A stretch of DNA of 64,000 nucleotides from Lachnospiraceae bacterium (GCA_902363665.1 CABJAW010000016.1:36249-100248); one strand, 5' to 3'; shown: positions 1-10,222, counted from the first letter of the stretch. Notes: generated from the sequence alone by a model not told the origin. Program-made: numbers and translations.

Positions 1-761
1 TCGCTGCAGAATACGGATTTGGAGAAGAACCGGATGAAAAACGGATCAGCGGGCAGTTTGAATTCCTGACCGGCTGTGATTATCAGACGTATCTGGAACT
101 TGGAAAATTTGATCTTCCGTCCGGCAAGATGTCTGACGGAGCAGTCGGGGCAGATCCGTCTAAAGGACTGTTTTTCCAGGACCTGCTGCTTGGAATTTAT
201 GATGGGCAGACAGAGGGCGTGCGTTACGGAAGCTATTATCGGGAGATCGCAGAAAAGCTGGAGAGCGGAAAAGCACTGCACAGGACAGTCCCGGGCTTCT
301 GGAGCACAGAGATGAAAGGGATTTTGGACCTGTATGAAATGGAGGCGGGCATTCTGTCAAAGAAAGCGGACCTTGGACTTCAGATCCTGGAAGCTTATCA
401 GAAGGGGGAAAAAGAAGTTCTGAAGAACATCGCGGAGACAGAAATCCCTGCGCTTACCGCCGGAGTTCGGCGCTGCCACAGTCTGCGTGAGACGCTCTGG
501 ATGAACGAAGGAAAGGTATTTGGCTGGGAAGTCCTTGATATCCGCTATTATGGCATGAGCGGCCGCATGGAGAGTACAGCAAAACGGCTGAAGGCCTATG
601 CAGACGGAGAACTGATATCGCTTCCGGAGCTGGAGGAAAAACGTCTTCCGGTCTTCCCTGAAAATACAGGTGAGCGGAGAATGGAGGGAGGATATCTTTC
701 CTGGATCGATATCGCCGCAGTATCACCGCTTGCGTGGGCATGGCTGCCGCAGGTATACTAA
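1..761 (+). CDS. C-terminal part of a GH20-like beta-N-acetylhexosaminidase (5' end outside window)
   Basis: The reading frame is open from the first bases of the window to a TAA at 759-761, so only the C-terminal ~252 residues are visible. They resemble the helical tail of hexosaminidase-D-like glycoside hydrolase family 20 proteins: a GWEVLDIRYYG segment followed by an R-x(4)-T-A-K-R-L helix and an ELEE-x-LPVF stretch near the end. GH20 enzymes release terminal GlcNAc or GalNAc from glycans or muropeptides. The catalytic Asp-Glu pair lies upstream and cannot be checked. The next gene starts 13 nt after the stop, so the two are probably co-transcribed. Family assignment is from memory of this C-terminal pattern. 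Confidence 0.6.
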   Translation, partial: AAEYGFGEEPDEKRISGQFEFLTGCDYQTYLELGKFDLPSGKMSDGAVGADPSKGLFFQDLLLGIYDGQTEGVRYGSYYREIAEKLESGKALHRTVPGFWSTEMKGILDLYEMEAGILSKKADLGLQILEAYQKGEKEVLKNIAETEIPALTAGVRRCHSLRETLWMNEGKVFGWEVLDIRYYGMSGRMESTAKRLKAYADGELISLPELEEKRLPVFPENTGERRMEGGYLSWIDIAAVSPLAWAWLPQVY

Positions 762-774
762 GGTTGGCGAGGAT

Positions 775-1374
775 ATGGCAGAGAGAAGGAAAAATGGATC
801 TGAAACAGAAAAATGGCTGGAAGAAGCCGGAATTTCATTTAAACTGATTCGCAGCCGCCGCAAGAGCCTTGCAATTTTGTTGCAAAGGGACGGAACTGTG
901 GTAGCAAGAGCGCCGATGCGCATGCCGGAAACCTCGATTCGCACGTTTATCCGGGAGAAGAAACCATGGATCACGCTGCACCAGGAGAAGCAGCAGATGC
1001 GGGGCGAAGAAGAACGACTTTTTTCCGGTGCGACAGAGGCGCAGCTGCAGGCCTGTAGAAAACAGGCAAGAGATCGTTTTGCAGAGCGGACTGCGTTTTT
1101 TGCGGGGATCCTTGGCGTAAGCTATGGAAAAATTGCGATTCGTGACCAGAAATCGCGATGGGGCAGCTGCAGCCGCACCGGAAATCTTAATTATAATTTC
1201 CGGCTGATCCTTGCGCCACCGGAAGTGCTTGATTACGTAGTGGTACATGAACTGTGCCATCGGAAGCAGATGAACCACTCTGTGCTGTTCTGGCAGGAAG
1301 TGGAAAAAATCCTGCCGGACTATCAGGAACGGCGCAGATGGCTGCGGACGGAGGGCTGGCGGTTGATGGAGTAA
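775..1374 (+). CDS. YgjP-type zinc metallopeptidase (DUF45 / SprT-like)
   Basis: Predicted soluble protein of 199 aa. The zinc-protease signature HELCH is at residues 158-162 (H158, E159, H162), preceded by the W-G-S-C and N-Y-N-F-R-L elements typical of the YgjP/DUF45 family. The family has a WLM/SprT-like metallopeptidase fold; its physiological substrate is poorly defined. An in-frame start further upstream (670) would overlap the preceding gene by 90 nt. The ATG at 775 follows a GGCGAGGAT stretch and lies 13 nt after the upstream stop, so it is preferred. A terminator follows about 100 nt downstream. Confidence 0.8.
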   Translation: MAERRKNGSETEKWLEEAGISFKLIRSRRKSLAILLQRDGTVVARAPMRMPETSIRTFIREKKPWITLHQEKQQMRGEEERLFSGATEAQLQACRKQARDRFAERTAFFAGILGVSYGKIAIRDQKSRWGSCSRTGNLNYNFRLILAPPEVLDYVVVHELCHRKQMNHSVLFWQEVEKILPDYQERRRWLRTEGWRLME

Positions 1375-1471
1375 AGGTGCTGACCGAATAATCTTATTGG
1401 TATTCGCAGTCTGCTTCTTATTCCCCGCATGGGATTTGCCTGACTCTGGTAAAACATGAAATGAAAACGGA

Positions 1472-1516
1472 AAAGAGACATTACAGAGAAAAATATTCTT
1501 TGTGATGTCTCTTTTT
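1472..1516 (+). terminator. Rho-independent terminator after the metallopeptidase gene
   Basis: A 10-bp stem, AAAGAGACAT pairing with ATGTCTCTTT, is followed by T residues. It ends the transcript of the first two genes just before a new promoter. The rest of the 1375-1780 intergenic region is A-rich and shows no other gene. Confidence 0.75.
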
Positions 1517-1518
1517 GC

Positions 1519-1546
1519 TTGACAAAACAGAGAAATGTGATAATCT
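1519..1546 (+). promoter_or_regulatory. Predicted sigma-A promoter for yifB
   Basis: A perfect -35 TTGACA (1519-1524) is followed after 16 bp by TAATCT (1541-1546). It lies immediately after the preceding terminator and leaves a ~230-nt A-rich leader before the yifB start. No riboswitch structure was recognised in the leader. Confidence 0.6.
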
Positions 1547-1780
1547 ATATTCACATGGAAATTAACTATAAAAAGAGAATATTATAAAACAAAAAGAAAT
1601 CTAAAACTAACTAAAAAGATGGATGATGGATCTCTACATTAGCAGGGTATAAAAGCAGGATAAGCATAAAGAACAGGAAAATGGAAATGGGTAGCATCCA
1701 TAAAAACAGAAGAAGCGAAGAAAAACAAAAAAGAGAGCAAAAGCAACACAGAGTAGAAACGAAAGAAGAGGCGAACCGGT

Positions 1781-3304
1781 TTGTTTGGAACAGTAAAATC
1801 AGCAGCAATCACAGGAATCGACAGCCATATGGTAGCAGTGGAAGCGGATGTCAGCGACGGCCTGCCGGGATTTTCCATGGTGGGCTATCTGGCATCAGAG
1901 GTGCGGGAGGCACAGGATCGTGTTCGCACAGCGCTGCGCAATTCCGGTTATCATCTGCAGCCGAGGAAGATCACAGTGAACCTGGCGCCTGGAGATATCC
2001 GAAAGTTTGGCGCAGGATTTGATTTACCGATTGCGGTTGCTGTGATGGCCGCATATGGATATCTGCCGCAGAAGATGCTGAATGGCATTTTTTTTGCGGG
2101 AGAGCTGAGCCTGGATGGAAGTGTACAGGGGATTCGAGGGATTCTGGGTATGGTGATGGAAGCGAAGCGCACGGGATGCCATGCCTGTATGGTGCCGCAG
2201 GCAAACGCGGTGGAAGCAGCTGCGGTTGGTGAAATTGCAGTATACGGAATCAGGCATCTGCGTGAACTGGCAGATCATCTGACCGGCGGAGCGAAGCTGC
2301 AAAGAACTTCTATTAATATAGAAGAAAAATTTCAAAAGAGGGTTTTGGGTGATGGACCGGATTTTGCAGATATCCATGGGCAGAAAATTGTGAAGCGGGC
2401 TGCAGAGATTGCGGCGAGTGGAATGCATAACCTTCTGATCAGCGGACCGCCGGGGTCTGGCAAGTCAATGACTGCAAAATGTATACCGTCGATCCTTCCG
2501 CTTTTGACACTGGAAGAGTCGCTGGAGGTTTCCAGGATTCACAGCGTGGCAGGGACACTTCCCGGGGAAGGGATTCTGACAAGCCGTCCGTTTCGGATGC
2601 CGCATCACACGGTATCAGCCAGCGCTCTTGCAGGAGGCGGAGTCGTGCCGCATCCCGGGGAGATCAGTCTGGCGCATCGGGGCGTTTTGTACCTTGATGA
2701 GCTTCCAGAATTTCAAAAAGAGACGCTGGAGATCCTTCGGCAGCCGCTGGAGGACGCGGAGGTACGGATCGCAAGGAGCAGTGGAACTTACATATTTCCT
2801 GCGGATTTCATGCTTGTGGCATCACGGAATCCCTGTAAATGCGGGTATTATCCAGACCGAAAACGCTGTACCTGCCGGGAGGGAGATGTGCGGCGCTATC
2901 TGTCGAGAATCAGCCGGCCGCTGCTTGACCGGATTGATCTGCATGTGCAGTCGGAGCAGATCCGTTATCAGGATCTGGTAAGTGAGATAAAGGAAGAAAG
3001 TTCTTCGCGCATCCGGCATCGCGTTGAAGCGGTACACAGGCTGCAGCAACAGCGCTATCAGGGAAAAGCATGGCGTTTCAACTCGGAAATTCCACCTTCG
3101 GCCCTGGAGCCATACTGTATGTTCGGACAAAAAGAAAAGGAGCGACTGGCGGATCTGTTTGAACGAAGGCATCTGACTGCAAGAGCGTATCACCGTATGC
3201 TTCGTGTGGCACGGACAATCGCTGATATGGAAGGTGCAAAAAGAGTAACGGTCAATCATCTGAATGAGGCATTTTTGTATCGGCCGGATGAATATCTGAT
3301 GTGA
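1781..3304 (+). CDS. YifB/ComM-family Mg-chelatase-like AAA+ ATPase
   Basis: 507 aa. The N-terminal ~170 residues are a Lon-protease-like ChlI domain. An AAA+ core follows, with Walker A GPPGSGKS at about residues 222-229 and Walker B VLYLDELPEF near 305. A Cys-rich insert (CKCGYYPDRKRCTC) and a C-terminal Mg-chelatase subdomain complete the family layout. ComM, the best-studied relative, is a hexameric helicase that promotes branch migration during natural transformation. The family begins with an M-F-x-x-V-x-S-A motif, which here requires a TTG start at 1781 preceded by AGAAGAGG. It lies just upstream of dprA, another DNA-uptake and recombination gene, which fits a shared role. Start chosen from family N-terminus; function from family. 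Confidence 0.9.
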   Translation: MFGTVKSAAITGIDSHMVAVEADVSDGLPGFSMVGYLASEVREAQDRVRTALRNSGYHLQPRKITVNLAPGDIRKFGAGFDLPIAVAVMAAYGYLPQKMLNGIFFAGELSLDGSVQGIRGILGMVMEAKRTGCHACMVPQANAVEAAAVGEIAVYGIRHLRELADHLTGGAKLQRTSINIEEKFQKRVLGDGPDFADIHGQKIVKRAAEIAASGMHNLLISGPPGSGKSMTAKCIPSILPLLTLEESLEVSRIHSVAGTLPGEGILTSRPFRMPHHTVSASALAGGGVVPHPGEISLAHRGVLYLDELPEFQKETLEILRQPLEDAEVRIARSSGTYIFPADFMLVASRNPCKCGYYPDRKRCTCREGDVRRYLSRISRPLLDRIDLHVQSEQIRYQDLVSEIKEESSSRIRHRVEAVHRLQQQRYQGKAWRFNSEIPPSALEPYCMFGQKEKERLADLFERRHLTARAYHRMLRVARTIADMEGAKRVTVNHLNEAFLYRPDEYLM

Positions 3305-3344
3305 AGCAGTGCGCTACAGATCACAGAAAAATAAAATATATAGT

Positions 3345-3482
3345 AACTGTTCAGAGCCAACCTCCAAAATGCTACGCATTTCGTCGGTGTGGCGTATCCG
3401 CCAAATAAAATTTCAAAAACAGGCTTAAAAATGCGAGCATTTTACGCCTGTTTTATGAAATTTTGCTTGGCTCTGAACAGTT
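3345..3482. repeat. 138-bp inverted-repeat element (MITE-like)
   Basis: A perfect 16-bp inverted repeat (AACTGTTCAGAGCCAA at 3345-3360 and its complement at 3467-3482) bounds a 138-bp element between yifB and dprA. Inside is a second hairpin: AAAATTTCA-AAAACAGGC on the left matches the complement of GCCTGTTTTATGAAATTTT on the right with one extra base, around a small AAAATGC/GCATTTT hairpin. It has no coding capacity. It could be a non-autonomous mobile element or a very long bidirectional terminator; no flanking target duplication is obvious. Confidence 0.7.
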
Positions 3483-3553
3483 GCAATATATAAAAGTGGC
3501 CGGTCAGAAAAAATGTCACGGAAAGGGATCCGAAAATCAGGAAATTTGCATTT

Positions 3554-4702
3554 ATGACTTTTGAAAGTGAAAATACAGAAGAGATTCAAAATAGGATAGA
3601 AGAAACAGCAGCGAACTGCATCGAGTCATTTTACTGGGAATGGTTTTGCAGCATTCCCGGAATTTATCGCAGACACCGGGAAATTTTGCTGCGCTGTTTT
3701 GGAGACCCAAAGGGAGTCTGGCAGGCGGAAGCCGGGGAGTGGAAGCACCTGAAAGAGCGTGGATGCGACTGGGTGGGCTGTGTGGAAACACATCAAAAGG
3801 AAAGCGATCCACAGGAAACCGTGTATAAGAACCGGCAGCTTGGAATACAATTTACCAGTTGTGAGCAGTCAGATTATCCGAAGCTGCTGCGGTCGATCCG
3901 GGATTTCCCGTATGGTATTTTTTATAAGGGACGCCTTCCGGCAGAAGAGAAAAAGCAGATTGCGGTGGTGGGAGCACGTGTCTGCACACACTATGGAAAA
4001 CACCTTGCGGAGCAGCTTGCCGGACAGATCGCACAGGCAGGCGGTGAAGTTGTGAGCGGCGCTGCGTATGGAATCGACGGAGCAGCTCAGTGGGCGGCCC
4101 TCTCGGCGGGCGGAGCAAGTTTCGCGGTGGTGGGAGGCGGTGTGGACTGTCGCTATCCGCGTGCAAATGACCGCCTGTATGACCGCCTGGAGGAAGAAGG
4201 CGGTGTGCTTTCCGAGTTTCCGCCCGGTACGAAACCGCTGCGTTATCATTTTCCGCTGCGCAACCGGATCATCAGCGGACTTTCCGAGATTGTGACGGTG
4301 ATTGAGGCAAAGCATGGAAGCGGATCCTTGATCACGGCGGATTATGCGCTGGAGCAGGGGAGAACGGTTCTGGCGGTTCCGGGACGGCTGGATGATGAAC
4401 TGAGCCGTGGATGCAATGAGCTGATTGCACAGGGAGCAGGTGTTATCCTGTCACCGGAGAGCTTTGCAGAACAGGTATTTCCCGATTTTCGGCAGCAAAA
4501 AAAGAATAAAGTGTCTGACATAGCACTTGCACCTTCAGAAAAATTAGTGTATAGTAGTCTCGATTTGCATTCAAAAAGCCTATGGGAGCTGGAAGAATGT
4601 ACTTCCCTTTCTCTTGCGGACTTAAGTGGAAGCCTGCTTGCGCTTGAAGCAAGGGGTCTCATCAGGGAAGTGGAAAGAAACTACTATGTAAAGGTGAGAT
4701 AG
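3554..4702 (+). CDS. dprA: DNA-processing protein DprA
   Basis: 382 aa. After a helical N-terminal extension the Rossmann-like DprA/Smf core runs from about residue 135 to 330. It shows the VVGARxCTHYG nucleotide-binding-type loop, SGAAYGIDGAAQ, PLRYHFPLRNRIISGLS and VIEAKHGSGSLITA, all hallmark DprA segments, and then a C-terminal winged-helix-like domain. DprA loads RecA onto incoming single-stranded DNA during transformation. It is followed after 47 nt by topA, the order seen in many Firmicutes. The ribosome-binding site before the ATG at 3554 is weak (AGGAAA), so a nearby alternative start is possible. Identification is from motifs; competence in this organism is not shown. Confidence 0.93.
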   Translation: MTFESENTEEIQNRIEETAANCIESFYWEWFCSIPGIYRRHREILLRCFGDPKGVWQAEAGEWKHLKERGCDWVGCVETHQKESDPQETVYKNRQLGIQFTSCEQSDYPKLLRSIRDFPYGIFYKGRLPAEEKKQIAVVGARVCTHYGKHLAEQLAGQIAQAGGEVVSGAAYGIDGAAQWAALSAGGASFAVVGGGVDCRYPRANDRLYDRLEEEGGVLSEFPPGTKPLRYHFPLRNRIISGLSEIVTVIEAKHGSGSLITADYALEQGRTVLAVPGRLDDELSRGCNELIAQGAGVILSPESFAEQVFPDFRQQKKNKVSDIALAPSEKLVYSSLDLHSKSLWELEECTSLSLADLSGSLLALEARGLIREVERNYYVKVR

Positions 4703-4749
4703 AGAAAGACCAAAGATGGATTTGTCTGTTTCATTAGGAGGTTATTGCT

Positions 4750-6831
4750 ATGCCCAAATATCTGGTGATCGTGGAGTCACCTGCGAAGGTAAAAACAATT
4801 AAAAAATTTCTGGGATCGAATTATGAAGTGCTGGCTTCAAACGGACACGTAAGGGATCTTCCGAAGAGCCGCCTCGGAGTGGATGTCGAGCATGATTACG
4901 AACCGAAATATATTACAATAAGAGGAAAGGGAGATATTCTCGCCGCGCTGCGCAAGGCTGAGAAAAAAGCAGATAAAGTCTATCTTGCAACGGACCCTGA
5001 CCGGGAGGGGGAGGCAATTTCGTGGCATCTGGCTGAGGCGCTGAAGCTGGATGAGACGAAGAAAATGAGAATCACGTTCAACGAGATCACGAAAAGCGCG
5101 GTCAAGGAATCTTTGAAGCATGCAAGACCGATTGATATGGACCTGGTGGATGCACAGCAGACACGAAGGATTCTGGACCGCATGGTTGGCTACCGGATCA
5201 GCCCGCTGCTCTGGCAGAAGGTAAAGCGGGGGCTGAGTGCCGGCCGTGTACAGTCGGTTGCGCTGCGTATTATCGGAGACCGGGAGGATGAGATCAATGC
5301 ATTTATTCCGGAGGAATACTGGACACTGGATGCGATGCTGGCAGTGCCAGGTGAGAAGAAACCGCTTGCTGCAAAGTTTTACGGAAAGGACAAGAAGCTG
5401 GCGATCGGGTCAGCGGAGCAGATGGATGAGCTCAAAAAGGCGCTGGAACATGCATCCTACGTGGTAGAAGAGGTAAAAAAAGGGGAGCGCGTGAAAAAAG
5501 CGCCGGCGCCGTTTACGACAAGTACCTTGCAGCAGGAGGCAGCAAATGTTCTGAATTTTTCGACTCAGAAGACGATGCGCCTTGCACAGCAGCTCTATGA
5601 AGGCGTTGAACTGAAGGGAAGTGGTACAGTCGGACTGATCACGTATCTGCGTACGGATTCCACCCGAATCTCGGAGGAAGCGGATGCGGCAGCGAGAGTG
5701 TATATTGAGGAGCAGTACGGAGCGGAGTATGTGGCAGAGCGTGTTGCGGCTGCAAATGACGGAAAGAAGATCCAGGATGCACATGAGGCAATCCGCCCAA
5801 CCGATCTTTCGCGCACTCCTGCAGAGATGAAAGAATCGCTGGGAAGGGATCAGTTCCGTTTGTATCAGCTGATCTGGAAACGGTTTGCGGCAAGCCGGAT
5901 GACACCGGCACGCTATGAGACGACCGCTGTACGGATCGGAGCAGCCGGTTATCGGTTCAATGCATCTGCATCGCGTCTTGTATTTGAAGGATTCCGGAGT
6001 GTGTACACGGAAAGCGAAGATACAAAAGAAGAAAACAATGTAATTACCGGAAAAATTGAGCCTGGCATGGAACTGAAGCTCTCAGAACTTGACAGCCGCC
6101 AGCATTTTACACAGCCGCCGGCGCATTACACGGAGGCATCCCTGGTACGGGCTCTGGAGGAAAAGGGAATCGGCCGTCCAAGTACGTACGCGCCGACGAT
6201 CACAACGATCATTGCGAGGCGGTATGTCACGAAGGAAAATAAAAATCTTTACATGACGGAGCTTGGTGAAGTGGTCAACAATATCATGAAGGATGCATTT
6301 CCAAGTATCGTGGATGTCAACTTTACCGCGAATATGGAGTCACTTCTTGATTCAATCGGAGAGGGCAAGATTCACTGGAAGACGGTAGTGGAAAACTTTT
6401 ATCCGGATCTGGATGAGGCGGTTCAGGAAGCGGAAAAAAATCTGGAGAAAGTCGAGATTGCGGACGAAGTGACGGATGTCGTCTGTGAGGAGTGCGGACG
6501 AAATATGGTGATCAAATATGGACCGCACGGAAAATTCCTCGCCTGCCCGGGATTCCCGGACTGCCGCAATACGAAGCCGTATCTGGAGAAGATTGGCGTA
6601 GCCTGCCCGAAATGTGGAAAAGATATCGTAATCCGAAAGACGAAAAAGGGGAGAAGATACTATGGCTGCGAGGGCAATCCGAACTGTGATTTCATGTCAT
6701 GGCAGAAACCTGTGGCAAAGAAATGCCCGCAGTGCGGCGGTTATATGGTAGAAAAAGGCAATCGTCTGGTCTGCGCAGATAAAATGTGCGGCTATATTTG
6801 TGAAAAAACAGAAGAAGAGCAGGAAAAATAG
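4750..6831 (+). CDS. topA: DNA topoisomerase I (type IA)
   Basis: 693 aa, normal length. The TOPRIM domain begins at the N-terminus (LVIVESPAKVKTI, with ATDPDREGE further on). The active-site tyrosine is Y299 in the TYLRTDS motif. Three C-terminal zinc-ribbon modules are visible (CEECG..CPGFPDC, CPKCG..CEGNPNC, CPQCG..CADKMC). The enzyme relaxes negative supercoils by cutting and rejoining one strand. A strong AGGAGG precedes the ATG. It is probably co-transcribed with dprA. In Bacillus, topA is followed by trmFO, xerC and hslVU before codY; here codY follows directly. Confidence 0.97.
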   Translation: MPKYLVIVESPAKVKTIKKFLGSNYEVLASNGHVRDLPKSRLGVDVEHDYEPKYITIRGKGDILAALRKAEKKADKVYLATDPDREGEAISWHLAEALKLDETKKMRITFNEITKSAVKESLKHARPIDMDLVDAQQTRRILDRMVGYRISPLLWQKVKRGLSAGRVQSVALRIIGDREDEINAFIPEEYWTLDAMLAVPGEKKPLAAKFYGKDKKLAIGSAEQMDELKKALEHASYVVEEVKKGERVKKAPAPFTTSTLQQEAANVLNFSTQKTMRLAQQLYEGVELKGSGTVGLITYLRTDSTRISEEADAAARVYIEEQYGAEYVAERVAAANDGKKIQDAHEAIRPTDLSRTPAEMKESLGRDQFRLYQLIWKRFAASRMTPARYETTAVRIGAAGYRFNASASRLVFEGFRSVYTESEDTKEENNVITGKIEPGMELKLSELDSRQHFTQPPAHYTEASLVRALEEKGIGRPSTYAPTITTIIARRYVTKENKNLYMTELGEVVNNIMKDAFPSIVDVNFTANMESLLDSIGEGKIHWKTVVENFYPDLDEAVQEAEKNLEKVEIADEVTDVVCEECGRNMVIKYGPHGKFLACPGFPDCRNTKPYLEKIGVACPKCGKDIVIRKTKKGRRYYGCEGNPNCDFMSWQKPVAKKCPQCGGYMVEKGNRLVCADKMCGYICEKTEEEQEK

Positions 6832-6892
6832 CCGGTTGATTTCTCATATGGCTGAACTATCAGAAAAAATTTGCCAATACACACAATATACA

Positions 6893-6921
6893 TTGATTTT
6901 CTGAAAATTATATGTTAGTAT
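6893..6921 (+). promoter_or_regulatory. codY promoter overlapped by a CodY box
   Basis: -35 TTGATT (6893-6898), 17-bp spacer, -10 TAGTAT (6916-6921). Positions 6895-6909 read GATTTTCTGAAAATT, one mismatch from the Bacillus CodY-box consensus AATTTTCWGAAAATT, and cover the -35 region. This is the arrangement expected for repression by CodY when GTP or branched-chain amino acids are abundant, so it predicts autoregulation. The box is read directly from sequence; binding is inference. Confidence 0.75.
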
Positions 6922-6966
6922 AAAAAATAGCAGAAAAGCATCTGATGTGTGTAGAGGAGGTTTGAC

Positions 6967-7749
6967 ATGAGTGTACAGTTACTGGATAAAACCAGAAAGA
7001 TAAACCAGCTCCTGCATAACAACAATACCAGTAAGGTCGTGTTCAACGATATCTGTGACGTTCTTACCGGTATCCTGAATTCCAATATCCTTGTGATCAG
7101 CCGGAAGGGCAAGGTGCTGGGAGTTGGTTTGTGCGATGGCGTTGATGAGATCGGTGAGCTGATCGTGGATAAGGTGGGCGGTTTTATTGATCCGCTGCTG
7201 AACGATCGTCTTCTTGGTGTACTTTCCACAAAGGAAAATGTGAACCTGGAGACCCTCGGGTTTGAAGGGGAGAATGTCCGAAAGTATCAGGCGATTATCA
7301 ATCCGATCGACATTGCCGGCGAACGTCTCGGAACCGTATTTATGTATAAGTACGGAAGCCAGTATGAGATCGATGATATTATTCTGAGCGAATACGGCAC
7401 AACGGTAGTTGGACTGGAGATGATGCGTTCCGTGAACGAGGAGAATGCAGAAGAAAACCGCAAGGTGCAGATTGTGAAGTCTGCAATCAGTACACTTTCT
7501 TTCTCCGAGATGGAAGCGATCATCCATATTTTTGATGAGCTTGACGGGACGGAAGGAATTCTGGTGGCGAGCAAGATCGCAGACCGCGTGGGGATTACGA
7601 GATCTGTCATTGTCAATGCGCTTCGCAAGTTTGAGAGTGCCGGTGTGATCGAATCCAGATCTTCCGGTATGAAAGGTACGTATATTAAGGTACTCAATGA
7701 TGTTGTGTTCGATGAGCTGGCGGAGATCCGAAAGAGCAAAAATATCTGA
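6967..7749 (+). CDS. codY: GTP- and branched-chain-amino-acid-sensing global regulator CodY
   Basis: 260 aa, the normal family length. The N-terminal GAF domain opens with an LLDKTRKINQLLH helix and contains the SRKGKVLG and GERLGTV segments. The C-terminal winged helix-turn-helix is recognisable as ASKIADRVGITRSVIVNALR with the SRSSGMKGTYIKVLN wing. In Firmicutes CodY represses stationary-phase, amino-acid and uptake genes when nutrients are plentiful. It has its own promoter with a CodY box and its own terminator. Its position directly after topA is a shortened version of the Bacillus topA-codY locus. The sequence is complete. Confidence 0.97.
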   Translation: MSVQLLDKTRKINQLLHNNNTSKVVFNDICDVLTGILNSNILVISRKGKVLGVGLCDGVDEIGELIVDKVGGFIDPLLNDRLLGVLSTKENVNLETLGFEGENVRKYQAIINPIDIAGERLGTVFMYKYGSQYEIDDIILSEYGTTVVGLEMMRSVNEENAEENRKVQIVKSAISTLSFSEMEAIIHIFDELDGTEGILVASKIADRVGITRSVIVNALRKFESAGVIESRSSGMKGTYIKVLNDVVFDELAEIRKSKNI

Positions 7750-7818
7750 GCACATCGTTGAAAACAAAAGAGCAAAAATGCCTGCAAAGCATCTGGAAGC
7801 AGAAGTGCAGGAAATGAG

Positions 7819-7863
7819 CTGCTGCAGAGAAATGAGAGAATCGTTTTTCTGCGGCAGTTTTTA
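7819..7863 (+). terminator. codY terminator
   Basis: Stem CTGCTGCAGA / TCTGCGGCAG with one G-T-type pair, an A/T-rich loop, then a T run. Confidence 0.65.
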
Positions 7864-7879
7864 TGTCTGGCCGGGATCA

Positions 7880-7930
7880 AAGCGGATATTAGCAATCCGC
7901 TTCGCTGTCGCCTCATAACCGTTCGGCTAA
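7880..7930 (-). repeat. Dispersed palindromic repeat, copy A (reverse orientation)
   Basis: The palindrome at 7880-7902 (AAGCGGAT, loop ATTAGCA, ATCCGCTT) is followed by CGCTGTCGCCTCATAACCG. Read on the minus strand this matches the extended copies at 8136-8192 and 60632-60680: CGGTTATGAG, then a short AGCGA-type link, then the palindrome and TTTG. It lies between the codY terminator and the groESL promoter. Confidence 0.8.
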
Positions 7931-8029
7931 AATTTGAATAAAAATATGGATAGATAAGAAAAACAGAGTAAAAAAGAGATAACAAGAGCAAAAAAGAAAA
8001 AAATATGAAAAATACAGACTTCACGGAAG

Positions 8030-8058
8030 TTGCAATATTTACACAATTTCACTATTAT
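8030..8058 (+). promoter_or_regulatory. groESL promoter
   Basis: TTGCAA (8030-8035), 17-bp spacer, TATTAT (8053-8058). The transcription start would fall just before or inside the CIRCE operator, as is usual for HrcA-controlled operons. Confidence 0.7.
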
Positions 8059-8069
8059 ATCTGTGTTGG

Positions 8070-8096
8070 TTAGCACTCAATGCTAGTGAGTGCTAA
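8070..8096 (+). promoter_or_regulatory. CIRCE operator (HrcA binding site)
   Basis: Perfect 9-bp arms TTAGCACTC and GAGTGCTAA separated by 9 bp, exactly the CIRCE consensus. HrcA bound here represses groESL until unfolded protein titrates GroEL away. hrcA itself is not in the window. Confidence 0.97.
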
Positions 8097-8120
8097 TAAA
8101 GAAAAAATGAAAGAGATTTT

Positions 8121-8192
8121 AACTGAATAAGCTGCGAAGCAGCTATTCGGTTATGAGCAAGCAGCGATGCGGATTGCGAATATCCGCTTTGG
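8121..8192 (+). repeat. Dispersed palindromic repeat, copy B, inside the groES leader
   Basis: Two hairpins in a row. AACTGAATA-AGCTGC pairs with GCAGCT-ATTCGGTT (8121-8152). The repeat palindrome follows at 8167-8189, with the first A changed to give ATGCGGAT / ATCCGCTT. The link TTATGAGCAAGCAGCGA matches the copy at 60638-60655 almost exactly. It lies between CIRCE and the groES ribosome-binding site, so it would be part of the 5' untranslated RNA. Confidence 0.85.
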
Positions 8193-8213
8193 CTATCTAA
8201 GGAGGAATCAGAT

Positions 8214-8501
8214 ATGAAATTAGTACCGTTGGGTGACAGAGTTGTATTAAAGCAGTATGAGGCAGAAGAAAAGACAAAATCCGGAATCATTCTGGCAAGC
8301 AAAACACAAGAGAAACCGCAGGAAGCTGAAGTAATCGCAGTGGGCCCGGGCGGAGTCGTTGACGGAAAAGAAGTTACCATGCAGGTAAAAGCTGGCGACA
8401 AGGTTATTTACTCCAAGTATTCAGGAAATGAAGTAAAGCTTGGCGACGAAGAGTATATCATCGTAAGACAGAATGATATTCTTGCTGTTGTAGAAGGCTG
8501 A
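8214..8501 (+). CDS. groS: Co-chaperonin GroES
   Basis: 95 aa, typical length. It starts with the LVPLGDRVVLKQ motif, has the mobile-loop region (EEKTKSGIILASKTQEKPQ), the roof-loop GPGG and the ending NDILAVVEG. GroES caps GroEL and drives substrate folding in the closed chamber. AAGGAGGA lies just before the ATG. It is the first gene of the CIRCE-controlled operon with groEL 95 nt downstream. Confidence 0.98.
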   Translation: MKLVPLGDRVVLKQYEAEEKTKSGIILASKTQEKPQEAEVIAVGPGGVVDGKEVTMQVKAGDKVIYSKYSGNEVKLGDEEYIIVRQNDILAVVEG

Positions 8502-8569
8502 TAGAAGATGGAGCAGGCTTATGGGTCTGCAGATCAAAAACAGAGATTCAGAAAATAAGAATCCGATAG

Positions 8570-10222
<1,653 letters not shown>

